A stretch of 64,000 bases of DNA from Halomonas llamarensis (GTDB lineage Bacteria; Pseudomonadota; Gammaproteobacteria; Pseudomonadales; Halomonadaceae): NCBI RefSeq assembly GCF_023555005.1, contig NZ_JAMJPJ010000002.1, positions 170,220-234,219 of the forward strand. The letters are read 5' to 3'. The notes below the pieces were generated by a model that was given only the letters and a program-made list of their open reading frames with translations, searched no databases and was not told where the DNA came from. A program made the translations under genes and the position numbers. How positions within the stretch are numbered: position 1 is the stretch's first letter; each line of letters starts with the position of its first letter. Positions 10,630-22,446 of the stretch are shown here, piece by piece.

Positions 10630-10768
10630 TACGCTTGTCTCCTTCCGTATTAAGTCACGCGATGTTTTCGCGTCACACTATTTGCCTGCATTATGTTCAA
10701 GCACTCTTTCCCTCTAGATTTTGTGGAACCAGTAGCGGGGCTCGCCAAGGTGCCGTGATGCTAGCCGC

Positions 10769-13399
10769 CTACGCGAGCGCCTTTTCCACCACTTCATAAA
10801 CGTTTGACGATAACGGCTGCGCTTTAATCCGTTCTAACTGTTCGTGCATCAACGCCTGACGTTTTTCATCAAAGCGCTGCCAGCGAGTTAGCGGTGTAAT
10901 CAAGCGAGCGGCGATTTCCGGGTTTAAGCGATTAAGCTCAATGACTACGTCTGCCAATAGCGCATAACCGGCACCATCCAGACGGTGAAAGTTAATACGG
11001 TTTTGGGCAAAAGCCCCGATCAACGCGCGCACCTTATTAGGGTTCTTGAGAGAAAAGGCAGGATGCTGCATCAGGTGCTTCACCCGTTCCAGCGCATCCT
11101 CCTGAGGACGCGTAACCTGAAGGGTAAACCACTGATCCATCACCAGCGGGTCGGTAGCCCACTTTTCACCAAACGCCTTCAGCGCTGGAGAGGCGAGATC
11201 ATCGCGGTCGCTATGCACCAGCAAGGTCAAAGCGTGGCGCACGTCGGTCATATTGTGCTCGGCCTCAAATTGCGTCTGGCAGAACGCAATCGCTTGCTCA
11301 TCCTCAATCGACATGAGATATGACAACGCCACGTTTTTGAGACTGCGCTGACCAATTTGCTCAGGCGTTGGCGCATAACACTCATTAGACTGATTCGCCT
11401 CATAAACGGCGATAAACTCATCGCGTAGCGCCATGGCCAGCGACTGGCGCACAAATTCTCGGGCGGCATGAATGGCATCGATATCCACCAGCGGCTGCTG
11501 CTCAGCGATATAAGCTTCAGTAGGCAACGCCAACATCTCCGCAAGCACCGCTTTGTCATCGGTTGGACTGGTGAGCAGTGCGCGATAGGCGTCTGTTACG
11601 CGGCTATCCATCACTTTTTCCACACCGTTACGGTGGGCCGCAATCAAATCATCCAAAGCAAGCATCGCTAATCGCTGGCCAGCATCCCAACGGTTGAACC
11701 CGTCGCTATCGTGTGTCAACAAAAAGGCCAAATCTTCTCGCGAATATGGGAAGTGTATCTTCACGGGCGCGGAGAAATGGCGCAGCAGTGATGGTACAGG
11801 TGCCTCCGCAACGTCAGTAAATACAAAAGTCTGCTCATCTTCGCGCAAATGCACAACGGTATCTTTACCCTGCTTTTCACCATCAAGCGTCAGTGTCAGA
11901 TCTTGCCCTGATTTAGTCCCGACAAGCCCCATGCGCACCGGGATATGCAGTGACTCTTTATCCGTTTGGCCAGGCGTCGCCGGCGTGCGCTGACGCAATG
12001 TTAGGTGATATGTTGCTTGGGCGTAATCGTATTCGCCGTGGGCATCGATTTCTGGCGTACCGGCCTGTTCATACCAGCGCATAAACTGGCCGAGGTCCAC
12101 ACCCGAGCCCTCTTCCATGCAGGTGATGAAGTCTTCAATCGTCACGGCTTGACCGTCAAAGCGCGAGAAGTAAAGATCGCTACCGTGGCGAAACGCTTCC
12201 CAGCCAACCAGGTTGCGAAGCATCCGTACGATCTCGGCGCCTTTTTCATAGATCGTGAGCGTGTAGAAATTGGTGATCTCGATGTAATGATCCGGCCGTA
12301 CCGGGTGTGCGGTGGGGCCAGCGTCTTCGGCAAACTGCGCGGTACGAAAGAACGACACGTCTTGGATACGTTTGACTGGCGCCGAGTTGGTATCCGCAGT
12401 AAAACACTGGTCGCGGAAGACCGTAAAGCCCTCTTTTAATGAGAGCTGAAACCAGTCGCGGCAGGTCACGCGATTACCCGACCAGTTGTGAAAGTACTCG
12501 TGCGCCACGATGCCTTCCACCTGCTGATATGCCGCATCGGTGGCGGTATCAGGGTGGGTAAGCACCGCCGCCGAGTTAAAAATGTTGAGCCCCTTATTTT
12601 CCATGGCGCCCATATTGAAGTCGTTGACGGCGACAATCATGAAAAGATCCAGATCATACTCGCGACCATACGTCTCTTCGTCCCACGTCATTGCGCGCTT
12701 GAGCGAGGCCATAGCGTGATCGGTCTTCGCCACGTTTTCCGCTTCTACCCATAACTGCAGCGTTACCTTACGGCCATTCATGGTGGTGAAGTAATCTTCA
12801 ATTTTGTTTAAATCACCGGCCACTAGGGCAAAGAGATAGCAGGGCTTAGGATGCGGGTCTTCCCAAGTAACAAAGTGACGATTGCCTTCCAGTTCGCCCT
12901 GCTCTACCGGGTTGCCATTGGCCAGCAGCACCGGCTCGCGGGTTTTATCGCCGATCACAGTGACGCGAAATGTTGCCATGACATCAGGACGATCCGGGTA
13001 ATAGGTAATGCGGCGAAACCCTTCCGCCTCGCACTGGGTGCAGTACATGCCGCTGGATTGGTACAGCCCTTCTAGCGCCTTATTGGCTTCTGGCGCGAGC
13101 GTGACCTCACTCTCCAAGGTAAACGCTGAAGGGGGGTTATCAATGCTCAGGCCTTGCCCATCAACGCGATAGGTGCTCTCATCCAGCATTTTACCGTCAA
13201 TCGCAAGAGACGTTAGCGTCAGCTGTTCGCCGTTAAGGAATAGCGGCGTGGCGGCATCAACGTCCGGGTGACGCTCAAGGGATAAGCGCGCTTTGACACG
13301 CGTTTGGGCGGGGTCAAGATCAAACGTCAGCTCGGTATGGGTAACCCGATAAGTGGGCGGCTGGTAGTCGCTAAGATAAACCGGCTGGGGGGCGGACAT
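10769..13399 (-). CDS. pepN: Aminopeptidase N (M1 zinc metallopeptidase)
   Basis: A cytoplasmic broad-specificity aminopeptidase of the final protein-degradation steps. It has 876 residues, close to E. coli PepN (870). The exopeptidase motif MGAMENKG and the zinc-binding HEYFHNW followed by LKEGFTVFRDQ are present. The start at 13399 is chosen because AAGGAG lies 9 bases upstream and MSAPQPVYLSDYQPPTYRV matches the family N-terminus; an upstream frame extension to 13579 is not protein-like. yajQ lies 94 bases upstream on the same strand. Confidence 0.96.
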   Translation of the reverse strand: MSAPQPVYLSDYQPPTYRVTHTELTFDLDPAQTRVKARLSLERHPDVDAATPLFLNGEQLTLTSLAIDGKMLDESTYRVDGQGLSIDNPPSAFTLESEVTLAPEANKALEGLYQSSGMYCTQCEAEGFRRITYYPDRPDVMATFRVTVIGDKTREPVLLANGNPVEQGELEGNRHFVTWEDPHPKPCYLFALVAGDLNKIEDYFTTMNGRKVTLQLWVEAENVAKTDHAMASLKRAMTWDEETYGREYDLDLFMIVAVNDFNMGAMENKGLNIFNSAAVLTHPDTATDAAYQQVEGIVAHEYFHNWSGNRVTCRDWFQLSLKEGFTVFRDQCFTADTNSAPVKRIQDVSFFRTAQFAEDAGPTAHPVRPDHYIEITNFYTLTIYEKGAEIVRMLRNLVGWEAFRHGSDLYFSRFDGQAVTIEDFITCMEEGSGVDLGQFMRWYEQAGTPEIDAHGEYDYAQATYHLTLRQRTPATPGQTDKESLHIPVRMGLVGTKSGQDLTLTLDGEKQGKDTVVHLREDEQTFVFTDVAEAPVPSLLRHFSAPVKIHFPYSREDLAFLLTHDSDGFNRWDAGQRLAMLALDDLIAAHRNGVEKVMDSRVTDAYRALLTSPTDDKAVLAEMLALPTEAYIAEQQPLVDIDAIHAAREFVRQSLAMALRDEFIAVYEANQSNECYAPTPEQIGQRSLKNVALSYLMSIEDEQAIAFCQTQFEAEHNMTDVRHALTLLVHSDRDDLASPALKAFGEKWATDPLVMDQWFTLQVTRPQEDALERVKHLMQHPAFSLKNPNKVRALIGAFAQNRINFHRLDGAGYALLADVVIELNRLNPEIAARLITPLTRWQRFDEKRQALMHEQLERIKAQPLSSNVYEVVEKALA

Positions 13400-13493
13400 G
13401 ATGCATGACTCCTTGTTAAAAGCAGCTTTAGATGTAAGCGTTAAATGACAGCGCGGCGCAGGCCAGTCACGAATTAATCGTACTGGTAGCGCG

Positions 13494-13979
13494 TTAATCG
13501 CGAAAATTATCAAACTGCAGCGGCAAATCGGGTCCCTCTTCACTTCTAAGTAGCGCCATAATGCCTTGCAAGTCGTCACGCTTTTTACCCGTCACACGAA
13601 CTTTTTCGCCTTGAATTTGCGCTTGCACCTTGGCTTTGCTCGCTTTGATGCGTTTAACGATATCTTTTGCTTCTGCCGCATCTAGCCCTTGCTTAAGCGC
13701 CACCGTTTGTCGCGCTTTGACACCGGAAAGCTCCGGCTCATTGGCATCCATGCAGCGTGCATCAATCCCGCGGGCAATCAATCGGTTGCGAAGAACATCA
13801 AGCATCTGCTTAAGCTGGAAATCGACGTCGGCTTCAAGGTGAACGCTATCGCCTTCAAGACGAAAGTTGGCATCAACGCCTTTGAAATCGAAACGCGACT
13901 GAACCTCGCGGTTAGCTTGGTCGACCGCGTTGGTAGCTTCGTGTTGGTCGAACTCGGACACAATATCAAACGAGGGCAT
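13494..13979 (-). CDS. yajQ: YajQ family nucleotide-binding protein
   Basis: A 161-residue member of the YajQ (UPF0234) family, beginning MPSFDIVSEFDQHEATNAVDQA. Members have two ferredoxin-like domains, bind nucleotides or RNA, and some bind cyclic di-GMP and act as transcriptional co-regulators. No further role can be read here. It lies upstream of pepN on the same strand. Confidence 0.93.
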   Translation of the reverse strand: MPSFDIVSEFDQHEATNAVDQANREVQSRFDFKGVDANFRLEGDSVHLEADVDFQLKQMLDVLRNRLIARGIDARCMDANEPELSGVKARQTVALKQGLDAAEAKDIVKRIKASKAKVQAQIQGEKVRVTGKKRDDLQGIMALLRSEEGPDLPLQFDNFRD

Positions 13980-14204
13980 ATGGCAATTCCTGAATAAAGA
14001 TAGCCAACCATTCTAGAGCAGCTACCCGCTTATCTGCCAATCTTCTCATCCACTGTCTTGATAATGAAAAAGTTTTATTAGACAAATATTTTATAACCAG
14101 AGCAAAAACGAGGAATTTTCTATACAAAACCTCTCTATCTGGATGCATTTCCATCCCAGCCTGATGCATACTGGCCGTCAATTTTCACCTCTAGGAGTCA
14201 GAAC

Positions 14205-14804
14205 ATGAGTGATCGTGATTCGCGCCACAAAGCGTCAATGCAAAAACTCAAAACCCACATCGATGAAAAAGTCGCCAATGCTAACGAGCAGCGCGGATTA
14301 CTGCTCATTAATACCGGCAACGGAAAGGGCAAAACTACTGCCGCGTGGGGGACCGTTACGCGCGCACTGGGTTATGACTACAAGGTGGGCGTAGTGCAGT
14401 TCATTAAAGGCTTATGGGAATGCGGTGAGCGCAACCGCCTGGAAGACGACGCCAACCTTCAGGTAGCTATCATGGCAACCGGCTTTACCTGGGATACTCA
14501 AAACCGCGAAGAAGACACTCGCGCTTGCCAAGAGGTTTGGCAAGAGGCCGCCCGCATGTTGTCAGATCCCAGCGTTTATCTCGTGGTACTCGATGAGATC
14601 ACCTACATGCTGAAGTTTGGCTACTTGGATGTCGAGACGGTTAAACAAGCGCTAGAAAATCGCCCACACGAGCAAACGGTCATCATTACCGGGCGAAACG
14701 CTCATCGAGACCTGATGGCAATGGCGGATACCGTGACGGAAATGCAGGAAGTGCGCCATGCCTTCAATAACGGTATTCAGGCACGGCGCGGCATCGATTA
14801 CTGA
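14205..14804 (+). CDS. cobO: Corrinoid adenosyltransferase
   Basis: Transfers the adenosyl group from ATP to cob(I)alamin or cobyrinate diamide. The protein has 199 residues with the P-loop NTGNGKGKTTAAWG near residue 37, VVLDEITYMLKFGYLD, and a C-terminal RRGIDY. AGGAG precedes the ATG. It stands alone with no other cobalamin gene in view, between yajQ (divergent) and purA (convergent), so it may serve salvage. The 225-base upstream region has an AT-rich stretch around 14060-14120. I did not recognise a cobalamin riboswitch in it. Confidence 0.93.
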   Translation: MSDRDSRHKASMQKLKTHIDEKVANANEQRGLLLINTGNGKGKTTAAWGTVTRALGYDYKVGVVQFIKGLWECGERNRLEDDANLQVAIMATGFTWDTQNREEDTRACQEVWQEAARMLSDPSVYLVVLDEITYMLKFGYLDVETVKQALENRPHEQTVIITGRNAHRDLMAMADTVTEMQEVRHAFNNGIQARRGIDY

Positions 14805-14832
14805 GGCTCGGCTAGCGTACGACAAGCAAGCG

Positions 14833-17318
<2,486 letters not shown>

Positions 17319-17435
17319 ATGAACAATCCTGCGAGACGACAATATAAAGCCTCGGTACAAGCGACAAAAATTAGACGTCAAGAAACGGGCCACAAAAAGC
17401 CTGAGTCGACAAATCTAAGCCACGGAAACCGGGCC

Positions 17436-17461
17436 ACAAAAAAACCGGGCATCGCCCGGTT
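17436..17461 (-). terminator. Rho-independent terminator after hflC
   Basis: On the minus strand AACCGGGC, loop GAT, GCCCGGTT runs into a stretch of seven Ts. It lies about 80 bases after the hflC stop and 118 bases before hisZ, so hisZ-purA probably has its own promoter as well as read-through. Confidence 0.85.
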
Positions 17462-17538
17462 AACGAAGTTTACCATGTTTGCCGCTCGGGTGAACCCCGC
17501 AATAAAGGTCCACCCGGTACAGACAACGCTATGCAATG

Positions 17539-18426
17539 CTACTGTGCATTATTGCTCGGTGAAGCACTACGAAGGTAGCGGAAGAACTCACTATCCGGCT
17601 CTAGCACCAACAAGTTGCCATCACCCGAGAAGCTTTCACGATAGGCTTCCAAGCTACGCCAGAAAGCGAAAAACTCACCATCTTGGCTGTATGCCTCAGA
17701 GAAGATAGACGCGGCTTGTGCATCCCCTTCACCGCGCAGTGTCTCAGAACGCTCATTAGCCTGGGCCAGCAGGACCTGACGGCGGCGATCCGCATTAGCG
17801 CGAATGCGCTCCGACTCTTCTCGGCCTTGTGCACGCCACTCACGCGCCTCCCTTTCACGCTCAGAGCGCATCCGCTCGAAAACCGCAGAAGTCACGTCAT
17901 CGGGCAGGTCAATCCGTTTGATGCGAATATCGCGTATCGCAACGCCCAGTTCCTCACGCATGAGCTTATCGAGCTCTTCGGTCGGCCCAGTCATTATGTC
18001 ATCACGACGCTCAGCGATAATTTGCTGCAACTTCAAGCGGCCAAATTCGTTACGCAAGCTTTCATCAACACGCGGCTGAATCAGACGCTCAGCGACCATT
18101 TCGTCACCCGAGGTAGCCTCATAGTAACGTGTCGGATTAACAATCTGCCACTTGACGTAGGAGTCTACGATTACCGCTTTTTGCTCTTGCGTGAGATAAC
18201 GGCTTGTATCCGTATCCAGCGTCAACAAGCGCGTATCAAATGTACGCACCGTTTGTGTGATCGGCACTTTCACGTGCAGACCCGGCTGGATATTCTCTTC
18301 GATGATTTCACCAAAGCGTAACTTTACCGCACGCTCGGTTTCATCCACGACGTACAAACTGTTGCTGGCTAACCAGGCGACCGCAGCCAAGCCACCAACG
18401 ATCAGCAGGGAACGATTATTAATCAT
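17539..18426 (-). CDS. hflC: FtsH modulator HflC
   Basis: One half of the HflKC complex, a band-7/SPFH membrane protein that forms a cage around the FtsH protease and modulates it. It has 295 residues, one N-terminal membrane anchor (SLLIVGGLAAVAWLASNSLYVV) and the SPFH domain (DETERAVKLRFGEI). A coiled-coil rich in Arg/Glu (RMRSEREREAREWRAQG) follows. The start is immediately adjacent to the hflK stop (TAAATG). Confidence 0.95.
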   Translation of the reverse strand: MINNRSLLIVGGLAAVAWLASNSLYVVDETERAVKLRFGEIIEENIQPGLHVKVPITQTVRTFDTRLLTLDTDTSRYLTQEQKAVIVDSYVKWQIVNPTRYYEATSGDEMVAERLIQPRVDESLRNEFGRLKLQQIIAERRDDIMTGPTEELDKLMREELGVAIRDIRIKRIDLPDDVTSAVFERMRSEREREAREWRAQGREESERIRANADRRRQVLLAQANERSETLRGEGDAQAASIFSEAYSQDGEFFAFWRSLEAYRESFSGDGNLLVLEPDSEFFRYLRSASPSNNAQ

Positions 18427-19665
18427 TTACCGGCCCTCCCTGCGAATAGAGTTACTGCTGTTCGAAGATGATCCACTACGACTATTTTGGCTGCTTTGAC
18501 CACTGCTTAAGCGCTCAAGTACACGTGGATCGAGACTGTTACGGCTGTTTTGGTTTGACGAACCGCCACTACTGCCGCCACTTATTTGATTCAGCGGGAG
18601 ATACATCAGCGGTGCATTGTCGCTTACGTCCATGAGGACTTTTGGCGTTCCTTCATAGACTTCTTGAAGAGAATCAAGGTACATACGCTCACGCATGATC
18701 TCAGGGGAATTTTGATACTCACTAAGCAGCGAATTAAAGCGGTTAGCCTGGCCTTGTGCTTCTGCCACGACGGATTCACGATACCCTTGGCCTTGCTCAA
18801 TGATGCGCTGCGCTTGACCTTGTGCTTCGGGGATTACCGAGTTGGCATACGCGATTGCTTCGTTGATGATCCGCTGCCTATCTTCACGCGCACGAATAAC
18901 GTCGTCAAAGGCATCAATAACAGGATCAGGCGCTGCCGTTGACTCAATATTGATCGTTTGCAGCGCAATGCCGATGCCGTAAGTGTTGAGATAGTTTTGC
19001 AATCGACTTGCCACCGAGCTACCTAGCACTTCACGCCCAGAGGTTAGTATTTCAATCATATCGGTTCCCCCTACGACGTGGCGAAGCGAGGAATCGAGCG
19101 CATTTGCGATAGAGAGACTCGGGTCACGTACGTTGAGAACATAATTACGTGGATCAGCCACTCGGTACTGTGCTGAAATTTCCACTTCAACGATGTTTTC
19201 ATCGCGAGTCAGCATCGATTTGGTTTGCGTTAACGAACGAACACGGGTGACATTCACCATGCGCACGTCGTCGACCAACGGCGGATTCCACTGCAAACCG
19301 GGCATCACGGTTTCTTGGTACTTACCAAAACGCAGCACCACACCACGCTCGGATTGATCGACTAAGTAGAAACCCGACGCCGCCCAAATCGCCAACGCGA
19401 CAATAATAAGAAGGCCTGGTAGCGCAAAAACGTTACGCGGTTTGTTACCACCACCGCCTTTTTTACCGCCGCCACCATTACCTTTCTTACCCTTGCCACC
19501 CAACATGCCGTTAAGCTTGTCCTGAAATTTCTTCAACGCCTCATCAAGATCTGGAGGTCCTTGGTTATTCCCTCCGTTGTTGCCACCACGATTGCCGTCA
19601 CCGCGTCGACCACCGCTACTCCAAGGGTCGTGCTGGTTGCCACCACCGGGCTCATTCCAGGCCAT
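18427..19665 (-). CDS. hflK: FtsH modulator HflK
   Basis: The partner of HflC in the FtsH-regulating complex. It has 412 residues: a glycine/asparagine-rich cytoplasmic N-terminus (about residues 1-75), one membrane span (NVFALPGLLIIVALAIWAAS), the SPFH domain (DQSERGVVLRFGKYQE) and a serine/asparagine-rich C-terminal tail. GGAG lies 8 bases before the ATG. hflC follows without a gap. Confidence 0.95.
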   Translation of the reverse strand: MAWNEPGGGNQHDPWSSGGRRGDGNRGGNNGGNNQGPPDLDEALKKFQDKLNGMLGGKGKKGNGGGGKKGGGGNKPRNVFALPGLLIIVALAIWAASGFYLVDQSERGVVLRFGKYQETVMPGLQWNPPLVDDVRMVNVTRVRSLTQTKSMLTRDENIVEVEISAQYRVADPRNYVLNVRDPSLSIANALDSSLRHVVGGTDMIEILTSGREVLGSSVASRLQNYLNTYGIGIALQTINIESTAAPDPVIDAFDDVIRAREDRQRIINEAIAYANSVIPEAQGQAQRIIEQGQGYRESVVAEAQGQANRFNSLLSEYQNSPEIMRERMYLDSLQEVYEGTPKVLMDVSDNAPLMYLPLNQISGGSSGGSSNQNSRNSLDPRVLERLSSGQSSQNSRSGSSSNSSNSIRREGR

Positions 19666-19780
19666 ACGTTTTCTCCACTAAGGTGTTCAGCTGTACCTGC
19701 GACGAAATAAGGCGCTGTGTACATAGCTATTGTTGCCGAAAAACCTATACAAATCCATTACAAAAACAATAAAAAGCGGC

Positions 19781-21091
19781 TTACCACTCTGCGGGTTCTT
19801 GTAATATTTTAGGTAAATATGTGTTGGCGCGCTCGCCAAGCTGCGCCATTAGCTGATTAAAATCCCGCCGAGGCAAGCGAACTTCCAGCACCGAGCGCCC
19901 CTGCTCGTCAAAGAATTCTTCACGAACAGCATTGAGCTCATGCAACCCCGCACGCAGCTTGCCCTGCTCGGGGTGCAGCGTCATAGAAAAGTCAATGACA
20001 TCATTGGCGAGACGCTCACTAAAGGCTTGCTCTAACAGATCTAGCCCCCGCTGTTCTTGCGCCGACACCCATACCACTTCTGGCATACCATTGCCATCGC
20101 GTTCAATACGTGGCGCGCTGTCCAACTGATCAATTTTGTTCATGACCTTAAGCATTGGTACGTCGTCGGCGCCGATCTCTTTCAGTACACGCTCAACCTG
20201 CTCTACGTTCATGTCACGATCAGGGTCGGCGGCATCAATCACATGCACCAAAAGCGTAGCGTCTGCAGCTTCCTGCAACGTCGCTTGAAAGGCCTCGACC
20301 AGCTTGTGGGGTAAGTGGCGGATAAACCCCACGGTATCCGCCATAACAACCGAACCAACATCGTCGATTTCTATGCGTCTAAGCGTGGGATCTAGCGTGG
20401 CAAAAAGTTGGTCTGCTGCATACACCGAAGAATCAGTCAGTGAATTAAACAGCGTTGATTTACCCGCATTGGTATAACCTACGAGCGAAATACTGGGAAT
20501 TTCGGCACGGGAACGGGCTCGGCGACTTTGCTCGCGCTGGCTACGTACTTTGTCCAGGCGCTTATGGATAGCTTTAATTCGCGCACGCAACAAGCGACGG
20601 TCAGTTTCTAGCTGTGTCTCACCCGGGCCGCGAAGGCCAATCCCACCTTTTTGACGTTCAAGGTGTGTCCACCCTCGCACAAGACGGGTGGACATGTACT
20701 CTAACTGAGCAAGCTCGACCTGCAGCTTGCCTTCGTGTGTTCGAGCCCGCTGCGCAAAAATATCCAGGATTAATCCCGTCCGGTCCAACACCCGGCACTT
20801 CAGTTCGTGTTCCAGGTTGCGCTGTTGCGAAGGGCTTAAACCGTGATTAAAAATTACCAGCTCAGCTTGATGAGCCGCAAGCATTGCTCGCAGCTCTTCA
20901 AGCTTGCCTGAGCCGATAAACGTTCTCGAGTCAGGGCGTTGTCGACTAGCGGTTAACAGCGTCGCAGGCACTGCACCAGCAGAGCGAACAAGCTCTAGAA
21001 ACTCACCTGCGTCTTCGCGCTCGCGCTCATCATGAAAATCGACATGCACAAGTAGGGCCGTTTCACCGGCGTCGGGGCGCTCAAAAAACAA
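19781..21091 (-). CDS. hflX: Ribosome-associated GTPase HflX
   Basis: An Obg-HflX family GTPase that splits stalled ribosomes under stress. It has 436 residues: N-terminal HflX domain (FIGSGKLEEL), then the G domain with G1 GYTNAGKSTLFN, G3 DTVGF and G4 NKID. The only plausible start is TTG at 21091, with GAGGT six bases upstream; no ATG fits. It lies 39 bases after hfq on the same strand. Confidence 0.95.
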   Translation of the reverse strand: MFFERPDAGETALLVHVDFHDEREREDAGEFLELVRSAGAVPATLLTASRQRPDSRTFIGSGKLEELRAMLAAHQAELVIFNHGLSPSQQRNLEHELKCRVLDRTGLILDIFAQRARTHEGKLQVELAQLEYMSTRLVRGWTHLERQKGGIGLRGPGETQLETDRRLLRARIKAIHKRLDKVRSQREQSRRARSRAEIPSISLVGYTNAGKSTLFNSLTDSSVYAADQLFATLDPTLRRIEIDDVGSVVMADTVGFIRHLPHKLVEAFQATLQEAADATLLVHVIDAADPDRDMNVEQVERVLKEIGADDVPMLKVMNKIDQLDSAPRIERDGNGMPEVVWVSAQEQRGLDLLEQAFSERLANDVIDFSMTLHPEQGKLRAGLHELNAVREEFFDEQGRSVLEVRLPRRDFNQLMAQLGERANTYLPKILQEPAEW

Positions 21092-21130
21092 TCAATACCT
21101 CATGGACTGTTTTGCCTTTTCAACGTGACT

Positions 21131-21379
21131 TTAAACCTCGTCATCCGCTGCCACCGGATCTTGAGCAGGCAGGCGTACATTGCGAGACGGTACCACGGTC
21201 GAAATGGCATGTTTGTAAACCATCTGACTGACGGTGTTACGAAGCAGAATCACAAACTGGTCAAACGACTCAATTTGGCCCTGCAGCTTAATACCGTTCA
21301 CCAAAAAGATGGAGACCGGAATGCGCTCCTTGCGCAAAATATTCAAGTATGGGTCTTGAAGGGACTGCCCTTTGGACAT
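21131..21379 (-). CDS. hfq: RNA chaperone Hfq
   Basis: An Sm-like hexameric chaperone for small RNAs and mRNAs. It has 82 residues starting [20 protein letters not shown]. Sm1 ([20 protein letters not shown]) and Sm2 (the YKHAIS core) are complete; the C-terminal tail is short, as in Pseudomonas. GGGAGAG precedes the ATG. It sits in the conserved miaA-hfq-hflX order. Confidence 0.98.
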   Translation of the reverse strand: MSKGQSLQDPYLNILRKERIPVSIFLVNGIKLQGQIESFDQFVILLRNTVSQMVYKHAISTVVPSRNVRLPAQDPVAADDEV

Positions 21380-21430
21380 CTTACTCTCCCTAAAACTGTC
21401 GTTGGGGTTGGTTGATCTTGTTACCCGAAA

Positions 21431-21447
21431 GGTCGGCTAAGCCGACC
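21431..21447 (-). other. Hairpin in the miaA-hfq spacer
   Basis: A perfect 7-bp inverted repeat, GGTCGGC / GCCGACC, with a 3-base loop lies in the 104-base spacer 52 bases before hfq. No T-tract follows on the minus strand. It could be an mRNA-stabilising or processing hairpin, or a weak attenuator. Confidence 0.4.
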
Positions 21448-21483
21448 GCTCGAAAACATTTTCTATGAACAGACTATCTTACG

Positions 21484-22422
21484 CTAAGCACCGCTTTCAC
21501 GCACGAGTTTCAGTACGTTATCTAACGCATGGGCTTGTTGTGAATCAACCCAGTGCAGCTCTTTCCAACGCCTGAGCCAAGTGAGCTGACGCTTAGCCAG
21601 CTGGCGAGTGGCGATAACACCACGCTCAAAAAGCGCTGCGCGGTCCATGTCGCCATCCAAGTACTCCCACACTTGGCGGTAACCAACACTTTTCATTGCC
21701 GGCAAACCCAAGTGTAGGTCATCACGCTGCTTAAGGGCGGCCACTTCGTCAATTAACCCCTCTTCTAGCATTAAGGCGAAGCGCTGCGCAATGCGTTGAT
21801 GCAGCACCCTACGGCTTTCTGGCGCCAGAGCAATCGACACCACACGCCATGAAAAGGATGGGGCCTCTTGCTCAGCCCAGAGCTCACTCATTGGCCGTCC
21901 ACTGGCGTAATACACCTCTAACGCTCGCATGGTACGCTGCGGATCATTGGGATGTATTCGTTGTCCCGCTTCAGGATCAATTTCTGCCAAGGTGCGATGA
22001 AGCGCCAAAAGCCCCTCTTCCCTGCAGCGCCGCTCAAGGTGAGTGCGAATCGCAGGAGATGCAGCCGGCAGGTTTGCCACGCCGTCTACCAGCTGCTTGA
22101 AATAGAGCATGGTGCCACCCACGAGCAGCGGCACTTTGCCTGCCGCGCTAATTTGCCGCATCTCACAAAGCGCATCTTGTCGAAAGTCCGCTGCTGAATA
22201 CGGGCTGCCCGGGTCACGGATATTGATCAGACGATGCGGCGCGCGTTTTAGTTCCAAAGCGCTAGGCTTAGCACTGCCAATATCCATGCCGCGATACACC
22301 ATGGCGGAATCGACGCTGATCAGCTCACAGCCTAAACGCTCATGTAACGCAATGGCCGCATCGGTTTTACCCGCGGCGGTCGGCCCCATGAGAAAGACGG
22401 CCAAAGGGCGAGAATCACTCAT
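21484..22422 (-). CDS. miaA: tRNA dimethylallyltransferase MiaA
   Basis: Adds dimethylallyl to A37 of tRNAs reading UNN codons. It has 312 residues with P-loop GPTAAGKTD, DSAMVYRGMDIGSAKP and DPGSPYSAADF typical of the family. The ATG at 22422 is used; a GTG three codons upstream (22431) is equally possible, as neither has a strong SD. mutL ends 24 bases upstream. Confidence 0.96.
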   Translation of the reverse strand: MSDSRPLAVFLMGPTAAGKTDAAIALHERLGCELISVDSAMVYRGMDIGSAKPSALELKRAPHRLINIRDPGSPYSAADFRQDALCEMRQISAAGKVPLLVGGTMLYFKQLVDGVANLPAASPAIRTHLERRCREEGLLALHRTLAEIDPEAGQRIHPNDPQRTMRALEVYYASGRPMSELWAEQEAPSFSWRVVSIALAPESRRVLHQRIAQRFALMLEEGLIDEVAALKQRDDLHLGLPAMKSVGYRQVWEYLDGDMDRAALFERGVIATRQLAKRQLTWLRRWKELHWVDSQQAHALDNVLKLVRESGA

Positions 22423-22446
22423 GCTAAACACGGCTTCTGAGTCATC

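Noticed and set aside
10769..13579. Longer pepN start at 13579
   Set aside because: The extra 60 codons cross the intergenic region into the end of yajQ, and a good SD and family-like N-terminus exist at 13399.
13980..14204. Cobalamin riboswitch upstream of cobO
   Set aside because: I looked for the conserved B12-box and paired core and did not see them; the region is AT-rich and short.
17683..18321. A 212-codon plus-strand frame antisense to hflC
   Set aside because: Fully contained in hflC and without start signals; no family likeness.
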